DNA of 64,000 bases from an uncultured beta proteobacterium (GCA_903821335.1 CAIJKV010000205.1:79490-143489); one strand, 5' to 3'; positions 28,344 through 38,570 are shown, counted from the first letter of the stretch. A program made the numbers and translations. Notes: generated from the sequence alone by a model not told the origin.

Positions 28344-29737
28344 CGGCTGTCGATACCGGCCCGCAGTCATTTGCAGCAACGCTGCATGCCATTCTCAAAC
28401 AATCCTGGCCCATCCTTGTCAGTTCCTGGGCCAGCATGGCGTTTGGCGTACTGGACACCTCCATGACGGGCCACTCGAGTCCGACTGACCTGGCTGCCAT
28501 GGCACTGGCGATCTCGGTCTACATCACAGTATTTGTCGGTCTCATGGGTGTCATGCACGCCCTGATCCCGATCCAGGCCCAATATGTCGGCGCCGGCGAT
28601 CTGGAACGGGTCGGACACGCCTGGGGTCAGGGTATCTGGCTGTCGCTGGCACTGTCAGTGCTGGGCGGCGCGGTCATGCTGTTCCCGGATATCTGGCTGA
28701 GTTTCTCGGGTGAGGTCGCAGCCGATGTCCGCTCGCGCATGGCCGACTACCTGCTGGCACTGACCTTCGCACTCCCTGCGGCCCTGATGTTTCGTACCGT
28801 GTACGCGCTGGCCAATGCCGTGTCGCGCCCCAAGCTCATCATGATGATCAACCTGGGCGGGATCGCGCTTAAGGTGTTTCTCAACTGGCTGCTGATTTTT
28901 GGCAACTGGGGCCTGCCCGCACTGGGCGCGCCGGGCGCGGGCATGGCCTCAGCCATCGTGTTCTGGATCAGTCTGGGAGTAGGCTTGTGGGTCGTCATGC
29001 GCACCCCTTTTTACCGACAGTTCCATCTGCGCATCGGTCGGCCCGACATCGCAGCCCTTTGGAATATTCTCAAACTTGGACTGCCAATGGGTGGCTCGTA
29101 CCTCGTCGAGGTCTGCGCCTTCACCTTCATGTCGCTGCTGGTCGCACAAGAAGGCACGGCCGTCATCGGCGGGCACCAGATCACCGCCAACCTTGCTGCG
29201 CTCGCCTACATGACGCCCATGGCAATCGGGGTGGCGACCTCAGCCCTGACCGCGCGGGCAATTGGTGCACGCCAGCTCGAGCAGGCGCATCGCACGGGCA
29301 TGATGGGGCTGGTGGTCGGCCTGTGTGCCGCAGTGATCACGGCCTCCTGCCTGTTTGCCGGACGTGAGTTGATCGTGTCGCTCTACACCAACAACCCAAA
29401 GGTCGCGGCCGTCGCACTATCGTTGCTGGTGTTGTTGCCCTGGTTCCACATCGTCGACTCCATGCAGTGCATCAACAGCTATCTGTTGCGTGCACACAAA
29501 ATTGCAACAGTACCGATGCTGTTACAGACCTTCGCACTGATGATCATTGGCTTGTTGGGTGGCTGGTGGTTCGGGTTTGGACCCGGGCTGGGTTTCATGG
29601 ACCCATTGCGCAACGTGCTTCTGGCGGGTTCGCCCATTGGTGCCGGAACCATGTGGCTGATGGCCACCCTTGGACTGTCGGTCTCGACCCTGCTCCTGCA
29701 TAGCTGGTATCGCTACATCGTCAGGCGCGAAGCCTAG
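28340..29737 (+). CDS. MATE-family multidrug/metabolite exporter
   Basis: 465 residues, 12 hydrophobic helices in two related halves (about 20-230 and 240-450). Seen: SWPILVSSWASMAFGVLDTSMTG, FGNWGLPALGAPGAGMASAI and KLGLPMGGSYLVEVCAFTF. The family exports drugs or metabolites with sodium or protons. The four-base overlap with the glycosyltransferase gene is unusual for a drug pump and leaves open a linked role in moving a lipid-linked or sugar substrate. Confidence 0.88.
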   Translation: MTAVDTGPQSFAATLHAILKQSWPILVSSWASMAFGVLDTSMTGHSSPTDLAAMALAISVYITVFVGLMGVMHALIPIQAQYVGAGDLERVGHAWGQGIWLSLALSVLGGAVMLFPDIWLSFSGEVAADVRSRMADYLLALTFALPAALMFRTVYALANAVSRPKLIMMINLGGIALKVFLNWLLIFGNWGLPALGAPGAGMASAIVFWISLGVGLWVVMRTPFYRQFHLRIGRPDIAALWNILKLGLPMGGSYLVEVCAFTFMSLLVAQEGTAVIGGHQITANLAALAYMTPMAIGVATSALTARAIGARQLEQAHRTGMMGLVVGLCAAVITASCLFAGRELIVSLYTNNPKVAAVALSLLVLLPWFHIVDSMQCINSYLLRAHKIATVPMLLQTFALMIIGLLGGWWFGFGPGLGFMDPLRNVLLAGSPIGAGTMWLMATLGLSVSTLLLHSWYRYIVRREA

Positions 29738-29793
29738 CCACGCGCCTGCCTGTGCAGCCGGGTGAGCCCCTGCACGGGACGCACCGGTGCCAA

Positions 29794-30489
29794 TCAAACT
29801 TTCAGAAACACGTCCCGATAGTATTTGAGCTCGTCGATCGACTCGTAAATATCGGCAAGCGCCTCGTGCTTGCTGCGCTTCTCAAACCCCTTAAGCAGTT
29901 CGGGCTTCCAGCGACGGGCCAGTTCCTTGAGCGTACTGACATCAATGGTGCGGTAGTGGCAGAACTGCTCAAGCTTGGGCATGTACTTGAACATGAAACG
30001 TCGGTCCTGACTGACGGTGTTGCCGCACAGGGGTGACTTGCCTGGCGGCACATGCTTGGCCAGGAACTCGAGCAACTGCGCCTCGGCCTGCGACTCGTCG
30101 ATCAGCGACGCCTTGACCTTGTCGGTCAGTCCGCTCTTGCCGTGTGTGGCACGATTCCAGCTATCCATCGCGTCAAGCAGGCTATCGGGCTGGTGAATCA
30201 CCAGCACCGGGCCCTGCGCCACGATTGTCAGGTCCGGCTCGGTAATCACGATGGCGACTTCAATGATCCGTTCTGTTTCAGGGTCAAGACCGGTCATTTC
30301 CATGTCGAGCCAGATCAGCCGGAACTCATTGAGCGGCGGGGCGGCCACGCGTTTGGACACGTTGGCAGGCGTGGTGGTCAAGGCAGTGACCGGGGCGACG
30401 ATCAGGCTGGTGGCCGAATCGCCCGCGGAACTGCCCGCCGAAATCGTGTCAGGTACTGAGGGAGGGTTGGTCGCCATATAATCATTCAT
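29794..30489 (-). CDS. orn: Oligoribonuclease
   Basis: DEDDh 3'-5' exoribonuclease that finishes degradation of RNA dinucleotides. The catalytic core is clear: [24 protein letters not shown]-equivalent region, [19 protein letters not shown], and [15 protein letters not shown]. Orn is usually about 180-200 residues; here 231 with ATG 30489, because of an N-terminal Ser/Thr/Ala-rich, apparently disordered extension of about 55 residues. ATGs at 30519, 30489 and 30477 are possible; AAGG lies nine bases before 30489. Divergent from the M48 peptidase gene. Confidence 0.93.
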   Translation of the reverse strand: MNDYMATNPPSVPDTISAGSSAGDSATSLIVAPVTALTTTPANVSKRVAAPPLNEFRLIWLDMEMTGLDPETERIIEVAIVITEPDLTIVAQGPVLVIHQPDSLLDAMDSWNRATHGKSGLTDKVKASLIDESQAEAQLLEFLAKHVPPGKSPLCGNTVSQDRRFMFKYMPKLEQFCHYRTIDVSTLKELARRWKPELLKGFEKRSKHEALADIYESIDELKYYRDVFLKV

Positions 30490-30577
30490 CCGTTTAAACC
30501 TTGGGCTGGCCTGAGACATTCATACAGGCTCGACCCCAATTTTCTCACACCACAAGTCACAGGGCTGACAAGGTCGC

Positions 30578-31822
30578 ATGCTCACCATTCTTTTTGTTGC
30601 CTTCCTGCTTATCACCGTCGTCCTGCGCTTGTGGCTGGCCAGCAGGCAAATCCGGCATGTCGCAGCGAACCGCGGCACCGTACCTGCCGAGTTTGCATCC
30701 CGAATCGGACTGATCAGCCACCAGCGTGCCGCAGACTACACCGTCGCACGCGTGCGTCTCAGTATGCTCGAAGGGATATTCGACGCAGCCGTGCTGATCG
30801 GCCTGACGCTGCTCGGTGGCCTGCAGGCAATCGACACACAGGTCAGTGCCCTGACACAGCACGCACTCTGGCACCAGGTGTTACTGGTCGTGGTGGTGGG
30901 GCTGTTCCTGGGCCTGCTGGGCCTGCCTTTTTCCATCTATCACCAGTTCGGGCTCGAATCAAAATTCGGCTTCAACCGGATGACACCGGGACTGTTCGTC
31001 AAGGACATGCTGACAGGCTTGCTGGTGGGTGCCATCCTGGGTGTACCCCTGGTCGTGGCGGTGCTGTGGCTGATGGCCAGCAGCGGCACGTACTGGTGGC
31101 TGTGGGCCTGGGGACTGTGGGTCGCTTACATGCTGCTGATCATGCTGATCGCCCCGGTGTGGATCATGCCCCTGTTCAACAAGTTCACTCCGCTGGCCGA
31201 TCCTGCGCTTGCCGACAACATTCACGCACTTGCACGTCGCTGCGGTTTTTCCTTGAGTGGCCTGTTCGTCATGGATGGGTCCAAACGATCGGCGCATGGC
31301 AACGCTTTCTTTACCGGCTTTGGGAAATCACGCAGGATCGTGTTTTTCGACACACTGATGTCGCGCCTGACACCAGACGAAATTATCGCTGTCCTGGCGC
31401 ACGAACTGGGGCATTTCGCGCACAAGCATATTATCAAGCGCCTGGCCATGAGCTTTACCGGCGCACTGATATTCTTTGCCCTGCTGGGATGGCTGGCCAG
31501 GCAAACCTGGTTCTATACCGACCTGGGCGTCATGCCGCAACTGGGCATGCGCAACGACGGGATGGCGCTGATCCTGTTCTTTCTGGTCGTCCCTGTCTTT
31601 ACGTTCGTGCTGACACCCGTGTTCAGCTGGTTTTCACGCAAGGATGAATTCCAGGCAGATCACTATGCCAGCACGCAAAGCGCCTCCGATCAACTCGTGT
31701 CGGCACTGGTCAAACTGGTGGATGACAATGCCTCAACCCTGACCCCCGATCCCGTTCATTCGGCGTTCTACGACAGCCATCCTCCTGTAGCCATTCGTAT
31801 CCGCAAGTTGCTTGCGTCATGA
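30578..31822 (+). CDS. M48-family membrane metallopeptidase (Ste24-like)
   Basis: 414 residues, several membrane helices. Zinc motif HELGH in VLAHELGHFAHKHI, with the third ligand Glu in FSRKDEFQADHYAST. Strongly like the CAAX prenyl protease 1 group; in bacteria these act in membrane protein quality control. AAGG stands five bases before the ATG. The stop overlaps rsgA by four bases. The orn/M48/rsgA arrangement is familiar from Bordetella-type genomes. Confidence 0.93.
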   Translation: MLTILFVAFLLITVVLRLWLASRQIRHVAANRGTVPAEFASRIGLISHQRAADYTVARVRLSMLEGIFDAAVLIGLTLLGGLQAIDTQVSALTQHALWHQVLLVVVVGLFLGLLGLPFSIYHQFGLESKFGFNRMTPGLFVKDMLTGLLVGAILGVPLVVAVLWLMASSGTYWWLWAWGLWVAYMLLIMLIAPVWIMPLFNKFTPLADPALADNIHALARRCGFSLSGLFVMDGSKRSAHGNAFFTGFGKSRRIVFFDTLMSRLTPDEIIAVLAHELGHFAHKHIIKRLAMSFTGALIFFALLGWLARQTWFYTDLGVMPQLGMRNDGMALILFFLVVPVFTFVLTPVFSWFSRKDEFQADHYASTQSASDQLVSALVKLVDDNASTLTPDPVHSAFYDSHPPVAIRIRKLLAS

Positions 31823-32724
31823 GCGGGCGCACACAGGGACGCGTGATTGCGGCACACGGCCGGCACTACACCGTAGAGCTTGTCGACGGCACACTGATCA
31901 AATGTTTCCCGCGTGGCAAAAAAAATGATGCAACAGTCGGCGATAACGTCGAGATCACGCTACAGGGGCACAATGAGGGCGCACTGGAAACCATCTTGCC
32001 GCGCAAGAATCTGCTGTATCGGTCCGATGAATCGCGCAGCAAACAATTTGCGGCCAACGTCGATCAACTTCTGTTTGTGATCGCCGTCGAACCCCAGTTT
32101 TCCGATGACCTGCTGGGTCGCGCGCTGGCTGGCGCCTGGTCGGCCGACATCACTCCGGTCATCCTGCTCAACAAGATCGACCTGGTGGATGGCCTTGAGG
32201 CCGCCCGCGTCAAACTTGCGCCGTTTCGCCAGTTGGGTGTGCAAATCATCGATGTCTGTGCGCATGACCCGGAGCAGTTAAACACCAACCTGTTGCCCTT
32301 GCTCGCAGGCAAGACCTCGTTGCTGCTGGGTCAAAGTGCCATGGGCAAGTCGACCTTGCTCAATACACTCATCCCGAAGGCACAGGCCGCGACCCAAATG
32401 CACTCCGTAGCGCTCGGTGCGGGCAAGCACACCACCACCAGCACACGGCTCTACCACTTGCCCGACGCAGGGGGTGACCTGATCGATTCGCCGGGTTTCC
32501 AGGGTTTTGGGTTACTGCACCTGACGCACAAGGATATCGAACGCGGTTTTCCTGAGTTCACTACGCACACACCTTCTTGCCGCTTCTATAACTGCACCCA
32601 CCAGCACGAACCCGGCTGTGGTGTGCTCGCCGCACTGGCGCGCCACGAAATCGATGCCGCGCGACATGCCCTGTATATTCGATTGATACTCGCCAAGTCG
32701 GCGCATGAGAGTCACTACAGCTAA
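31819..32724 (+). CDS. rsgA: Ribosome biogenesis GTPase RsgA
   Basis: 301 residues. Circularly permuted GTPase that checks 30S subunit maturation. OB-fold at the N-terminus (GRVIAAHGRHYTVEL), then the motif order G4 (NKID, 118-121), G1 (GQSAMGKST, 171-179), G3 (DSPG). A C-terminal zinc finger with Cys-X4-Cys-His spacing in CRFYNCTHQHEPGCGV. Translationally coupled to the M48 gene. Confidence 0.96.
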   Translation: MSGRTQGRVIAAHGRHYTVELVDGTLIKCFPRGKKNDATVGDNVEITLQGHNEGALETILPRKNLLYRSDESRSKQFAANVDQLLFVIAVEPQFSDDLLGRALAGAWSADITPVILLNKIDLVDGLEAARVKLAPFRQLGVQIIDVCAHDPEQLNTNLLPLLAGKTSLLLGQSAMGKSTLLNTLIPKAQAATQMHSVALGAGKHTTTSTRLYHLPDAGGDLIDSPGFQGFGLLHLTHKDIERGFPEFTTHTPSCRFYNCTHQHEPGCGVLAALARHEIDAARHALYIRLILAKSAHESHYS

Positions 32725-32748
32725 CACGGCAACCCGCACGGACATCGG

Positions 32749-33474
32749 CTAAGTTGCCGACTCAGACAAGATCTGACACAGTCCACGCAACATCGCTGCC
32801 GTGGCGCCCCAGATGAAGTAGTGCTCCCAGGGGGCTGAGTAGTACTGGCGCGTCGTGCCGTCAGCCAGGGTGGCACGGTGTAGCCGGTAGTGCGCCGGGT
32901 TTGTCAGGTACGACAACGGCACCTCGAAGATCTCAGCCACCTCAAAGGTATCGGGCGTCAAAGCAAAACCCGTCCGAACCAGTGCGGTGATCGGCGTGAT
33001 GGCGAAACCTGACGACGTCAGGTAGCGAGGCAACCCGCCCAGCACTTCGACGAAATCCCTCGACAAACCTGTTTCCTCTTCAGTCTCGCGCAATGCGGCG
33101 GCAGTCGGACTGGCGTCGAGCGTTTCGATGCGACCACCGGGAAAGGCAATCTGACCAGCGTGATCGTTGAGGTGCGCAGTCCGCTGGGTCAACAGAACCG
33201 TCACGCCAGTCGGTCGCATCACCAGGGGCACCAGAACTGCGGCTTCGACAGGCGTGCCCTCGCGTCCAGGATAGCGCTTGGCGGACTCGTCAGGAATATC
33301 AAGCAAGCGCTCATGCTGGGCCGACAGCACGGCACGCAACGCGTCCGGCGTCAGGCAGTCGGGCGAGACAGCGGCAAACGTCGATGTTGACGCGACCCAC
33401 GGCTGGCTCTGAGGGTCGAATGCGGTCCGCATGGGTGGACGGCGAGTGCGTGGCGGCGGATTGGGAGACGACAT
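32749..33474 (-). CDS. nudL: NUDIX CoA pyrophosphatase NudL
   Basis: 241 residues. It hydrolyses CoA to phosphopantetheine and adenosine-3',5'-bisphosphate. Upstream CoA motif LLTQRTAHLNDHAGQIAFPGG and NUDIX box with ALRETEEETGL. Pro/Arg-rich N-terminus; no ribosome site is clear, so the start is not firm. Convergent with rsgA (24 bases). Confidence 0.9.
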   Translation of the reverse strand: MSSPNPPPRTRRPPMRTAFDPQSQPWVASTSTFAAVSPDCLTPDALRAVLSAQHERLLDIPDESAKRYPGREGTPVEAAVLVPLVMRPTGVTVLLTQRTAHLNDHAGQIAFPGGRIETLDASPTAAALRETEEETGLSRDFVEVLGGLPRYLTSSGFAITPITALVRTGFALTPDTFEVAEIFEVPLSYLTNPAHYRLHRATLADGTTRQYYSAPWEHYFIWGATAAMLRGLCQILSESAT

Positions 33475-33583
33475 GGATAAAACTGATCAAGACTGATAGA
33501 AAAACATACAGACTCCTTTTTAACCGAATCTGGCCCACATTATGGAATAATGAATTTCAAATTTTGTTTAACACAGAGATACT

Positions 33584-34813
33584 ATGACAGTCATGTTGAT
33601 TCAGGGCGGGAATGTCCTTGATATTGAAACCCTGACCCTCCAGGCAGCCTGCGTGCTGCTTCAGGATGGCCTGATCGTAGCGGTCGGCCCAAATCTCACC
33701 GCGCCGCCCGGCGCGCACATCATCAACGCCAAGGGTCTGACGGTCATGCCCGGCATGATTGACTGCCACACGCACATCGTTGCGTCACAGGTCAACCTGG
33801 GCATCAACGCCAACCTGCCCAACGCCCTGGCGACCTTGCGTGCGGTGCCCATCCTGTCGGGCATCCTGATGCGCGGGTTCACAACCGTGCGTGACGCCGG
33901 TGGCGCCGACTGGAGCCTGGCCGAGGCGACACGCACAGACACGATCGACGGTCCGCGGATTTTCCCGGCCGGACGTGGTTTGTCCCAGACCGGTGGTCAC
34001 GGGGATTTTCGTGCACGCAATGACATCATCGAGCCTTGCGCCTGTTCCCAGAAAGTGGGCAACATTGCCCGCGTGGTCGATGGCGAGGACAACGTACGGA
34101 TCGCCGTGCGTGAAGAAATCCAGAAGGGTGCCACGCAGATCAAGATCATGGCTTCGGGCGGCGTGGCGTCGCCCAACGACCCGATTCATTTCCTGGGGTA
34201 TTCGCAAACAGAAATACGCGCTATTGTCGAAGAAGCCACCAATGCCGGCACCTACGTCATGGCACACGCCTATACGCCACGTGCCATCAGCCGCGCCGTA
34301 CAGTATGGGGTGCGCACCATTGAACACGGCAATTTGGTCGATGCTGACACCGCGCAGGTCATGCACGACCACAACGCGTTCATGGTGCCAACGCTGGTGA
34401 CCTACGAAGCGCTGGCCACCGAGGGCGCAAGCCTCGGATTTCCCGCCGAGTCGCTTGCCAAAATCGAAGCCGTGCGGGGTGACGGCAAAAAATCACTTGA
34501 AATACTTGCCAAGGCTGGCGTCAAGATGGGCCTGGGCACGGATCTGCTGGGTGCGATGCACCGGCACCAGTCCGAGGAACTCAAGATCCGTGCCGACATT
34601 CTCGGCACAGGCATGGTTCTGCAACAGGCCACGCTGGTCGGTGCCGAAATCATCGGCATGTCAGGCCGCCTGGGCGTGATCAAGCCAGGTGCCATCGCCG
34701 ACCTGCTACTGGTTGACGGCAATCCGATTACCGATATCTCTTGCCTGCTGGGCCAAGGTGAGCACATCCGCGTCATCATCAAAGATGGCAAAACCTATAA
34801 AAGCCAGAACTGA
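33584..34813 (+). CDS. Metal-dependent amidohydrolase
   Basis: 409 residues of the imidazolonepropionase/Xaa-Pro dipeptidase-like amidohydrolase group. Metal ligands are seen: DCHTHI (two His), Lys in QIKIMASGGV (likely carboxylated), MAHAYT and EHGN (His), and Asp in GLGTDLLGAMH. No signal peptide, so cytoplasmic. It is 21 bases upstream of a complete branched-chain-type ABC transporter, so it likely hydrolyses the compound the transporter brings in, such as an acylated amino acid or small amide. The substrate is not known. Confidence 0.9.
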   Translation: MTVMLIQGGNVLDIETLTLQAACVLLQDGLIVAVGPNLTAPPGAHIINAKGLTVMPGMIDCHTHIVASQVNLGINANLPNALATLRAVPILSGILMRGFTTVRDAGGADWSLAEATRTDTIDGPRIFPAGRGLSQTGGHGDFRARNDIIEPCACSQKVGNIARVVDGEDNVRIAVREEIQKGATQIKIMASGGVASPNDPIHFLGYSQTEIRAIVEEATNAGTYVMAHAYTPRAISRAVQYGVRTIEHGNLVDADTAQVMHDHNAFMVPTLVTYEALATEGASLGFPAESLAKIEAVRGDGKKSLEILAKAGVKMGLGTDLLGAMHRHQSEELKIRADILGTGMVLQQATLVGAEIIGMSGRLGVIKPGAIADLLLVDGNPITDISCLLGQGEHIRVIIKDGKTYKSQN

Positions 34814-34834
34814 ACGTCTCTAAGGGGTACCTCG

Positions 34835-36061
34835 ATGGATCGTAGAAGCTTACTAAAACTCTCGGCCGTAACCGGCGCGTTGCAAATGCTGCCAGGGCTC
34901 GCCTTCGCGCAGCAGGCTGGTGTATTTCGAATTGGATCGCTCTGCCCAATCACGGGTGCCGGCAGCCCCTACGGCCCCGGCATGCAACAAGCCATACGCA
35001 TGGCCGTTGACGAAGTCAACGCCGCTGGTGGCACCGGTGGCGTCAAGTTTGAACTCTTTTCCGAAGACGACCAGACCAAGCCCGACGCTGGTGTACTGGC
35101 TGCAAAAAAGTTGATTGAAATCAATAAAGTGCAAGCCCTGCTTGGCACCTGGGCCTCAGGCGTGACGCTTGCCGTCATGCCCCTCACCGAGGCGGCCGGC
35201 ATCATCGAGATGAACACTTCGGGCGCACCTGCGATTTCCACGCTCGACACCAAGGACCTGGTCTGGCGGTTCCAGGCGACCAACGACCGGTTCGGTCAGG
35301 CCTTCGCCGAAATTTGTAAAAAGAATGGTTACAAGCGGCCTGCCACCATGGCGTTCAACAACGCCTCAGGCCTTGGTAATACGCAGGGGTTTACCAAAGC
35401 CTGGGAAGCCGCAGGCGGCAAAGTGGTTGCCCATGTCACGTATGAACCCAATCGTCCAAGCTATCGTAGCGAACTGCAAAAAATCCTGGATGCCAAGCCC
35501 GACGTCATCGTGACCGGGTCCTATCTGCCCGACACGACGATCATTCTGCGCGAATGGTTTCAGTCTGGGGTACCCGTCAAGTGGATCATGCCGGGTTGGG
35601 CTGCCAGTCCAGACCTGGTCAAGGCCCTGGGCCCTGAGGTCTGCGAGGGGATTATTTCTGTCGACAGTATCTCGAACGAAAAGAGCAAGTCCTACGAGCA
35701 CTTCGACGCACTGTACAAGAAGGCAACCGGCAAGAATGGTTCGACGAACGTCTACGCCGCGATGACCTACGACATGGTGATCGTTCTTGCCCTGGCAATC
35801 GAGGCCGCAGGACCCGGTGCGACGGTCGAACAGGTCAACGCCAAGCTGCGCGAGGTCGGCAACCCGGGTGGCACGCCCGTGTTTACGTTCGCTGAAGGCC
35901 GTGCACTGCTCGCCAAGAAGGAAAAGGTCAACTACGAGGGTGCCTCAAGCAAACTCGACTTTGATAAGTATGGCGATGTCACGCCGGACTTTGGCGTCTA
36001 CGTGATCGAAAAAGGTGAACTGGTTCGACGCGATGTCGTATCGATCCCGGCAGGGGTCTGA
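34835..36061 (+). CDS. Branched-chain-type ABC substrate-binding protein
   Basis: 408 residues, Peripla_BP_6 (LivJ/K-like) family. The N-terminus MDRRSLLKLSAVTGALQM has a twin-arginine pattern (RRSLLK), so Tat export is possible; cleavage is near AFA-QQ. Seen: IGSLCPITGAGSPYGPGMQQAI and the ALLGTWASGVTLAVMPLTEAAGI segment. First gene of the transporter set, upstream of both permeases and both ATPases. Confidence 0.92.
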   Translation: MDRRSLLKLSAVTGALQMLPGLAFAQQAGVFRIGSLCPITGAGSPYGPGMQQAIRMAVDEVNAAGGTGGVKFELFSEDDQTKPDAGVLAAKKLIEINKVQALLGTWASGVTLAVMPLTEAAGIIEMNTSGAPAISTLDTKDLVWRFQATNDRFGQAFAEICKKNGYKRPATMAFNNASGLGNTQGFTKAWEAAGGKVVAHVTYEPNRPSYRSELQKILDAKPDVIVTGSYLPDTTIILREWFQSGVPVKWIMPGWAASPDLVKALGPEVCEGIISVDSISNEKSKSYEHFDALYKKATGKNGSTNVYAAMTYDMVIVLALAIEAAGPGATVEQVNAKLREVGNPGGTPVFTFAEGRALLAKKEKVNYEGASSKLDFDKYGDVTPDFGVYVIEKGELVRRDVVSIPAGV

Positions 36062-36931
36062 TTGACCCAGTTCCTGAACCTCCTGATCAACGGCCTGATT
36101 GAAGGCCTGGTCGTCGCCCTGCCTGCACTGGCGATGACATTGGTCATGGGGGTCAACCGCTTTCCAAACGCTGCGACCGGTGACTTGATGACAACGGGCG
36201 CCTACGTTGCCGTGGCGGCGCAGGTAATGGGCCTGCCGTCGCTCGCGCTGGCGACCATTGCCGGTGCCGCGGTCACCGCCCTGGTTTCGGCGGCGTCCTA
36301 TGAACTGATTTTCAAGAAGCTCGCCCGCCGGGCGATGATCGCATCGCTCCTGGCCTCGATTGGCCTGGGTTTTTTCATGCGTAGCGTGATTTCCTTTTTT
36401 GCCGGGCATGATCAACGCACGTTCAGCGTGCCTCTGGTACGTGCCTGGAATTTTGATGGTGTCCGCATCCTGCCGTCCGACCTGACCATTGCCGCGACTG
36501 CTTTGGGTTGCCTTCTGGTGGTATTTTTCCTGCTCTACAAGACCAGCTTCGGCCGCCAATTGCGTGCAGTGTCGGACAATCCTGATCTGGCACGCGCAAG
36601 CGGCATTCGTGCACGTGGCCTGATGATCGGTTTATGGTTACTGGTGGGTGCGCTGTCTGCCGTAGGCGGTGTACTGCTTGGCATGAAAGCGGTCGTACAG
36701 CCGGACCTGGGCTGGGACCACCTGATCCCAGCCTTCGCCGCGATGGTCCTGGGCGGAATTGGCAGCCCCGTCGGCGCCGTCATCGGTGCGCTGCTCATGT
36801 GTGTTGCTCAAGAACTCTCGGTGCCTGTGCTCGGGCCTTCCTACAAACTGGTGCTGTCCTTTGGCGTCCTGGCACTGGTCTTGCTGGCGCGTCCCGCAGG
36901 GCTCATGGGACGCATCGAGCTGGTGAGGTAG
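36062..36931 (+). CDS. livH: ABC permease, LivH type
   Basis: 289 residues with eight or so membrane helices and the LivH-like loop AAVVGGIGS-equivalent (AMVLGGIGSPVGAVIG). The start is TTG, immediately after the upstream stop; AGGGG lies five bases before it. The symbol names family type, not proven substrate. Confidence 0.9.
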   Translation: MTQFLNLLINGLIEGLVVALPALAMTLVMGVNRFPNAATGDLMTTGAYVAVAAQVMGLPSLALATIAGAAVTALVSAASYELIFKKLARRAMIASLLASIGLGFFMRSVISFFAGHDQRTFSVPLVRAWNFDGVRILPSDLTIAATALGCLLVVFFLLYKTSFGRQLRAVSDNPDLARASGIRARGLMIGLWLLVGALSAVGGVLLGMKAVVQPDLGWDHLIPAFAAMVLGGIGSPVGAVIGALLMCVAQELSVPVLGPSYKLVLSFGVLALVLLARPAGLMGRIELVR

Positions 36932-36933
36932 CC

Positions 36934-37815
36934 ATGACTGCATACCTTCTCGCCATCGGTATCGTCGCCCTGATTTACGCTTTGCTTGCGTTAGGTCTGA
37001 ACCTGCAATTCGGTCTGACACGACTGGTCAATTTTGGTGTCGTCGCCTTTTTTGCAATTGGTGCCTATACCTCTGCCCTGCTGGCCATCGCAGGCGTGCC
37101 GTTGCCGCTGTCGTTCGCCGCTGCGGCGGTACTTGCCGGCCTGTCCGCCCTGCCGATCGGACTGCTCTCGCTACGCTTGCGTGATGACTACCTGGCCATC
37201 GTGACGCTTGGTTTTTCAGAGGCCGTGCGCATCACCATCCAGCAGGAAGAATGGCTCACCAAAGGCGTGCAGGGCTTGCCCGGCATACCAAGGGTATTCG
37301 CGACGCTTGGGCCCGGCGCATCGGACATTGCACTCTTTTCGGTCCTGGCACTGGTCACGGCGTTTGTGGCCTGGGGCACCGTGCGCCTGACACGCAGCCC
37401 GCTTGGACGACTGCTGCGCGCGATCGGGGATGATGAGCCTGCGCTCATGGCGCTGGGCAAGAACCCGACGCGTTTCAAAGTTCAGATCTTCATGGTGGGT
37501 GCAGCACTGGCGGGGCTGGCCGGTGCTTTCTATGCACACTTCATCACCTTTATCAGTCCGGAACAATTCATCCCACTGGTGACTTTTTACGTCTGGATGG
37601 GTCTCATCATGGGAGGCGCAGGCAGCGTGCGCGGCGCCCTGGGTGGTGCCATGCTGCTGATGATTTTCCTCGAAGGTTCCCGGTTCATCAAGGACTGGAT
37701 TCCTGGTGTCTCCGAGGTTCAAATGGCAAGCGTACGACTGGCAGTCGTTGGCCTGGCACTGATTCTGGTGACGCTATATCGCCCGGACGGTCTGTTCGGC
37801 AGGAGCCAGAAATGA
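36934..37815 (+). CDS. livM: ABC permease, LivM type
   Basis: 293 residues, about nine helices; permease signature GGAGSVRGALGGA. The frame extends to 36634, but ATG 36934 three bases after livH, with GAGGT 6-10 bases upstream, is the sensible start. It pairs with LivH to form the channel. It overlaps the next gene by four bases. Confidence 0.92.
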   Translation: MTAYLLAIGIVALIYALLALGLNLQFGLTRLVNFGVVAFFAIGAYTSALLAIAGVPLPLSFAAAAVLAGLSALPIGLLSLRLRDDYLAIVTLGFSEAVRITIQQEEWLTKGVQGLPGIPRVFATLGPGASDIALFSVLALVTAFVAWGTVRLTRSPLGRLLRAIGDDEPALMALGKNPTRFKVQIFMVGAALAGLAGAFYAHFITFISPEQFIPLVTFYVWMGLIMGGAGSVRGALGGAMLLMIFLEGSRFIKDWIPGVSEVQMASVRLAVVGLALILVTLYRPDGLFGRSQK

Positions 37816-38570
37816 TTCTGCAGGCACAGAGCATCAGCTGCCGCTATGGTGGTTTTACTGCCGTGGACAACGTGTCACTCAGCTTGCAGGCTGGTGAAAT
37901 ACTTGGCATCGCGGGTACCAATGGCGCGGGCAAAAGCACGTTGTTCGCTGCCATCGCAGGTCAGCAACAACCGAGCGCCGGCACAATTACGTTTGACGGG
38001 AAAAACATCACGCGGCTGGCACCCTTTGAACGCGCCCAGCGCGGTCTGGTGCGCACCTTTCAGGTGCCGCGCGAATTCAAGTCGCTGACCGTGCATGAAA
38101 ATCTGATGGCTGCCGCCCCGAATACGGAGGGTGAACAGCTCTTCGCCGCTCTGGTCAACACCGCCGCGCGCAGGCGCAGGGAAGCCGCCATCACTTACAA
38201 GGCCGACGCAATTCTGAAGTTCTTGAATCTTGCGGCTGTGCGCAATGTACCGGCGGTCAATCTGTCTGGTGGACAAAAAAAACTCGTAGAACTGGGTCGC
38301 GTACTGATGCTGGACCCACGCTGCATATTGCTCGACGAACCGTTTGCAGGTGTGAATCCAGTGCTGATCCAAGAAATTTGCAGTCATGTGCGTGTCTTGA
38401 ATGGACAAGGGATCGCTTTCATCCTCATCGAACACCACCTGCAAGCACTCAAGTCGCTGGCCGGACGTCTGATTGTCATGGATCGCGGCCTGATCCTGGC
38501 TGAGGGCAGCCCTGAACAAGTCCTTGATGATCCGCGCGTCCAGGTGGCCTACATGGGAGGCATCGCATGA
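37812..38570 (+). CDS. livG: ABC ATPase, LivG type
   Basis: 252 residues. Walker A GTNGAGKST, signature LSGGQKKLVELGR, Walker B ILLDEPFAGVNP, and H-loop IEHHLQAL. ATGA overlaps on both sides tie it to livM and livF. Confidence 0.94.
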   Translation: MILQAQSISCRYGGFTAVDNVSLSLQAGEILGIAGTNGAGKSTLFAAIAGQQQPSAGTITFDGKNITRLAPFERAQRGLVRTFQVPREFKSLTVHENLMAAAPNTEGEQLFAALVNTAARRRREAAITYKADAILKFLNLAAVRNVPAVNLSGGQKKLVELGRVLMLDPRCILLDEPFAGVNPVLIQEICSHVRVLNGQGIAFILIEHHLQALKSLAGRLIVMDRGLILAEGSPEQVLDDPRVQVAYMGGIA

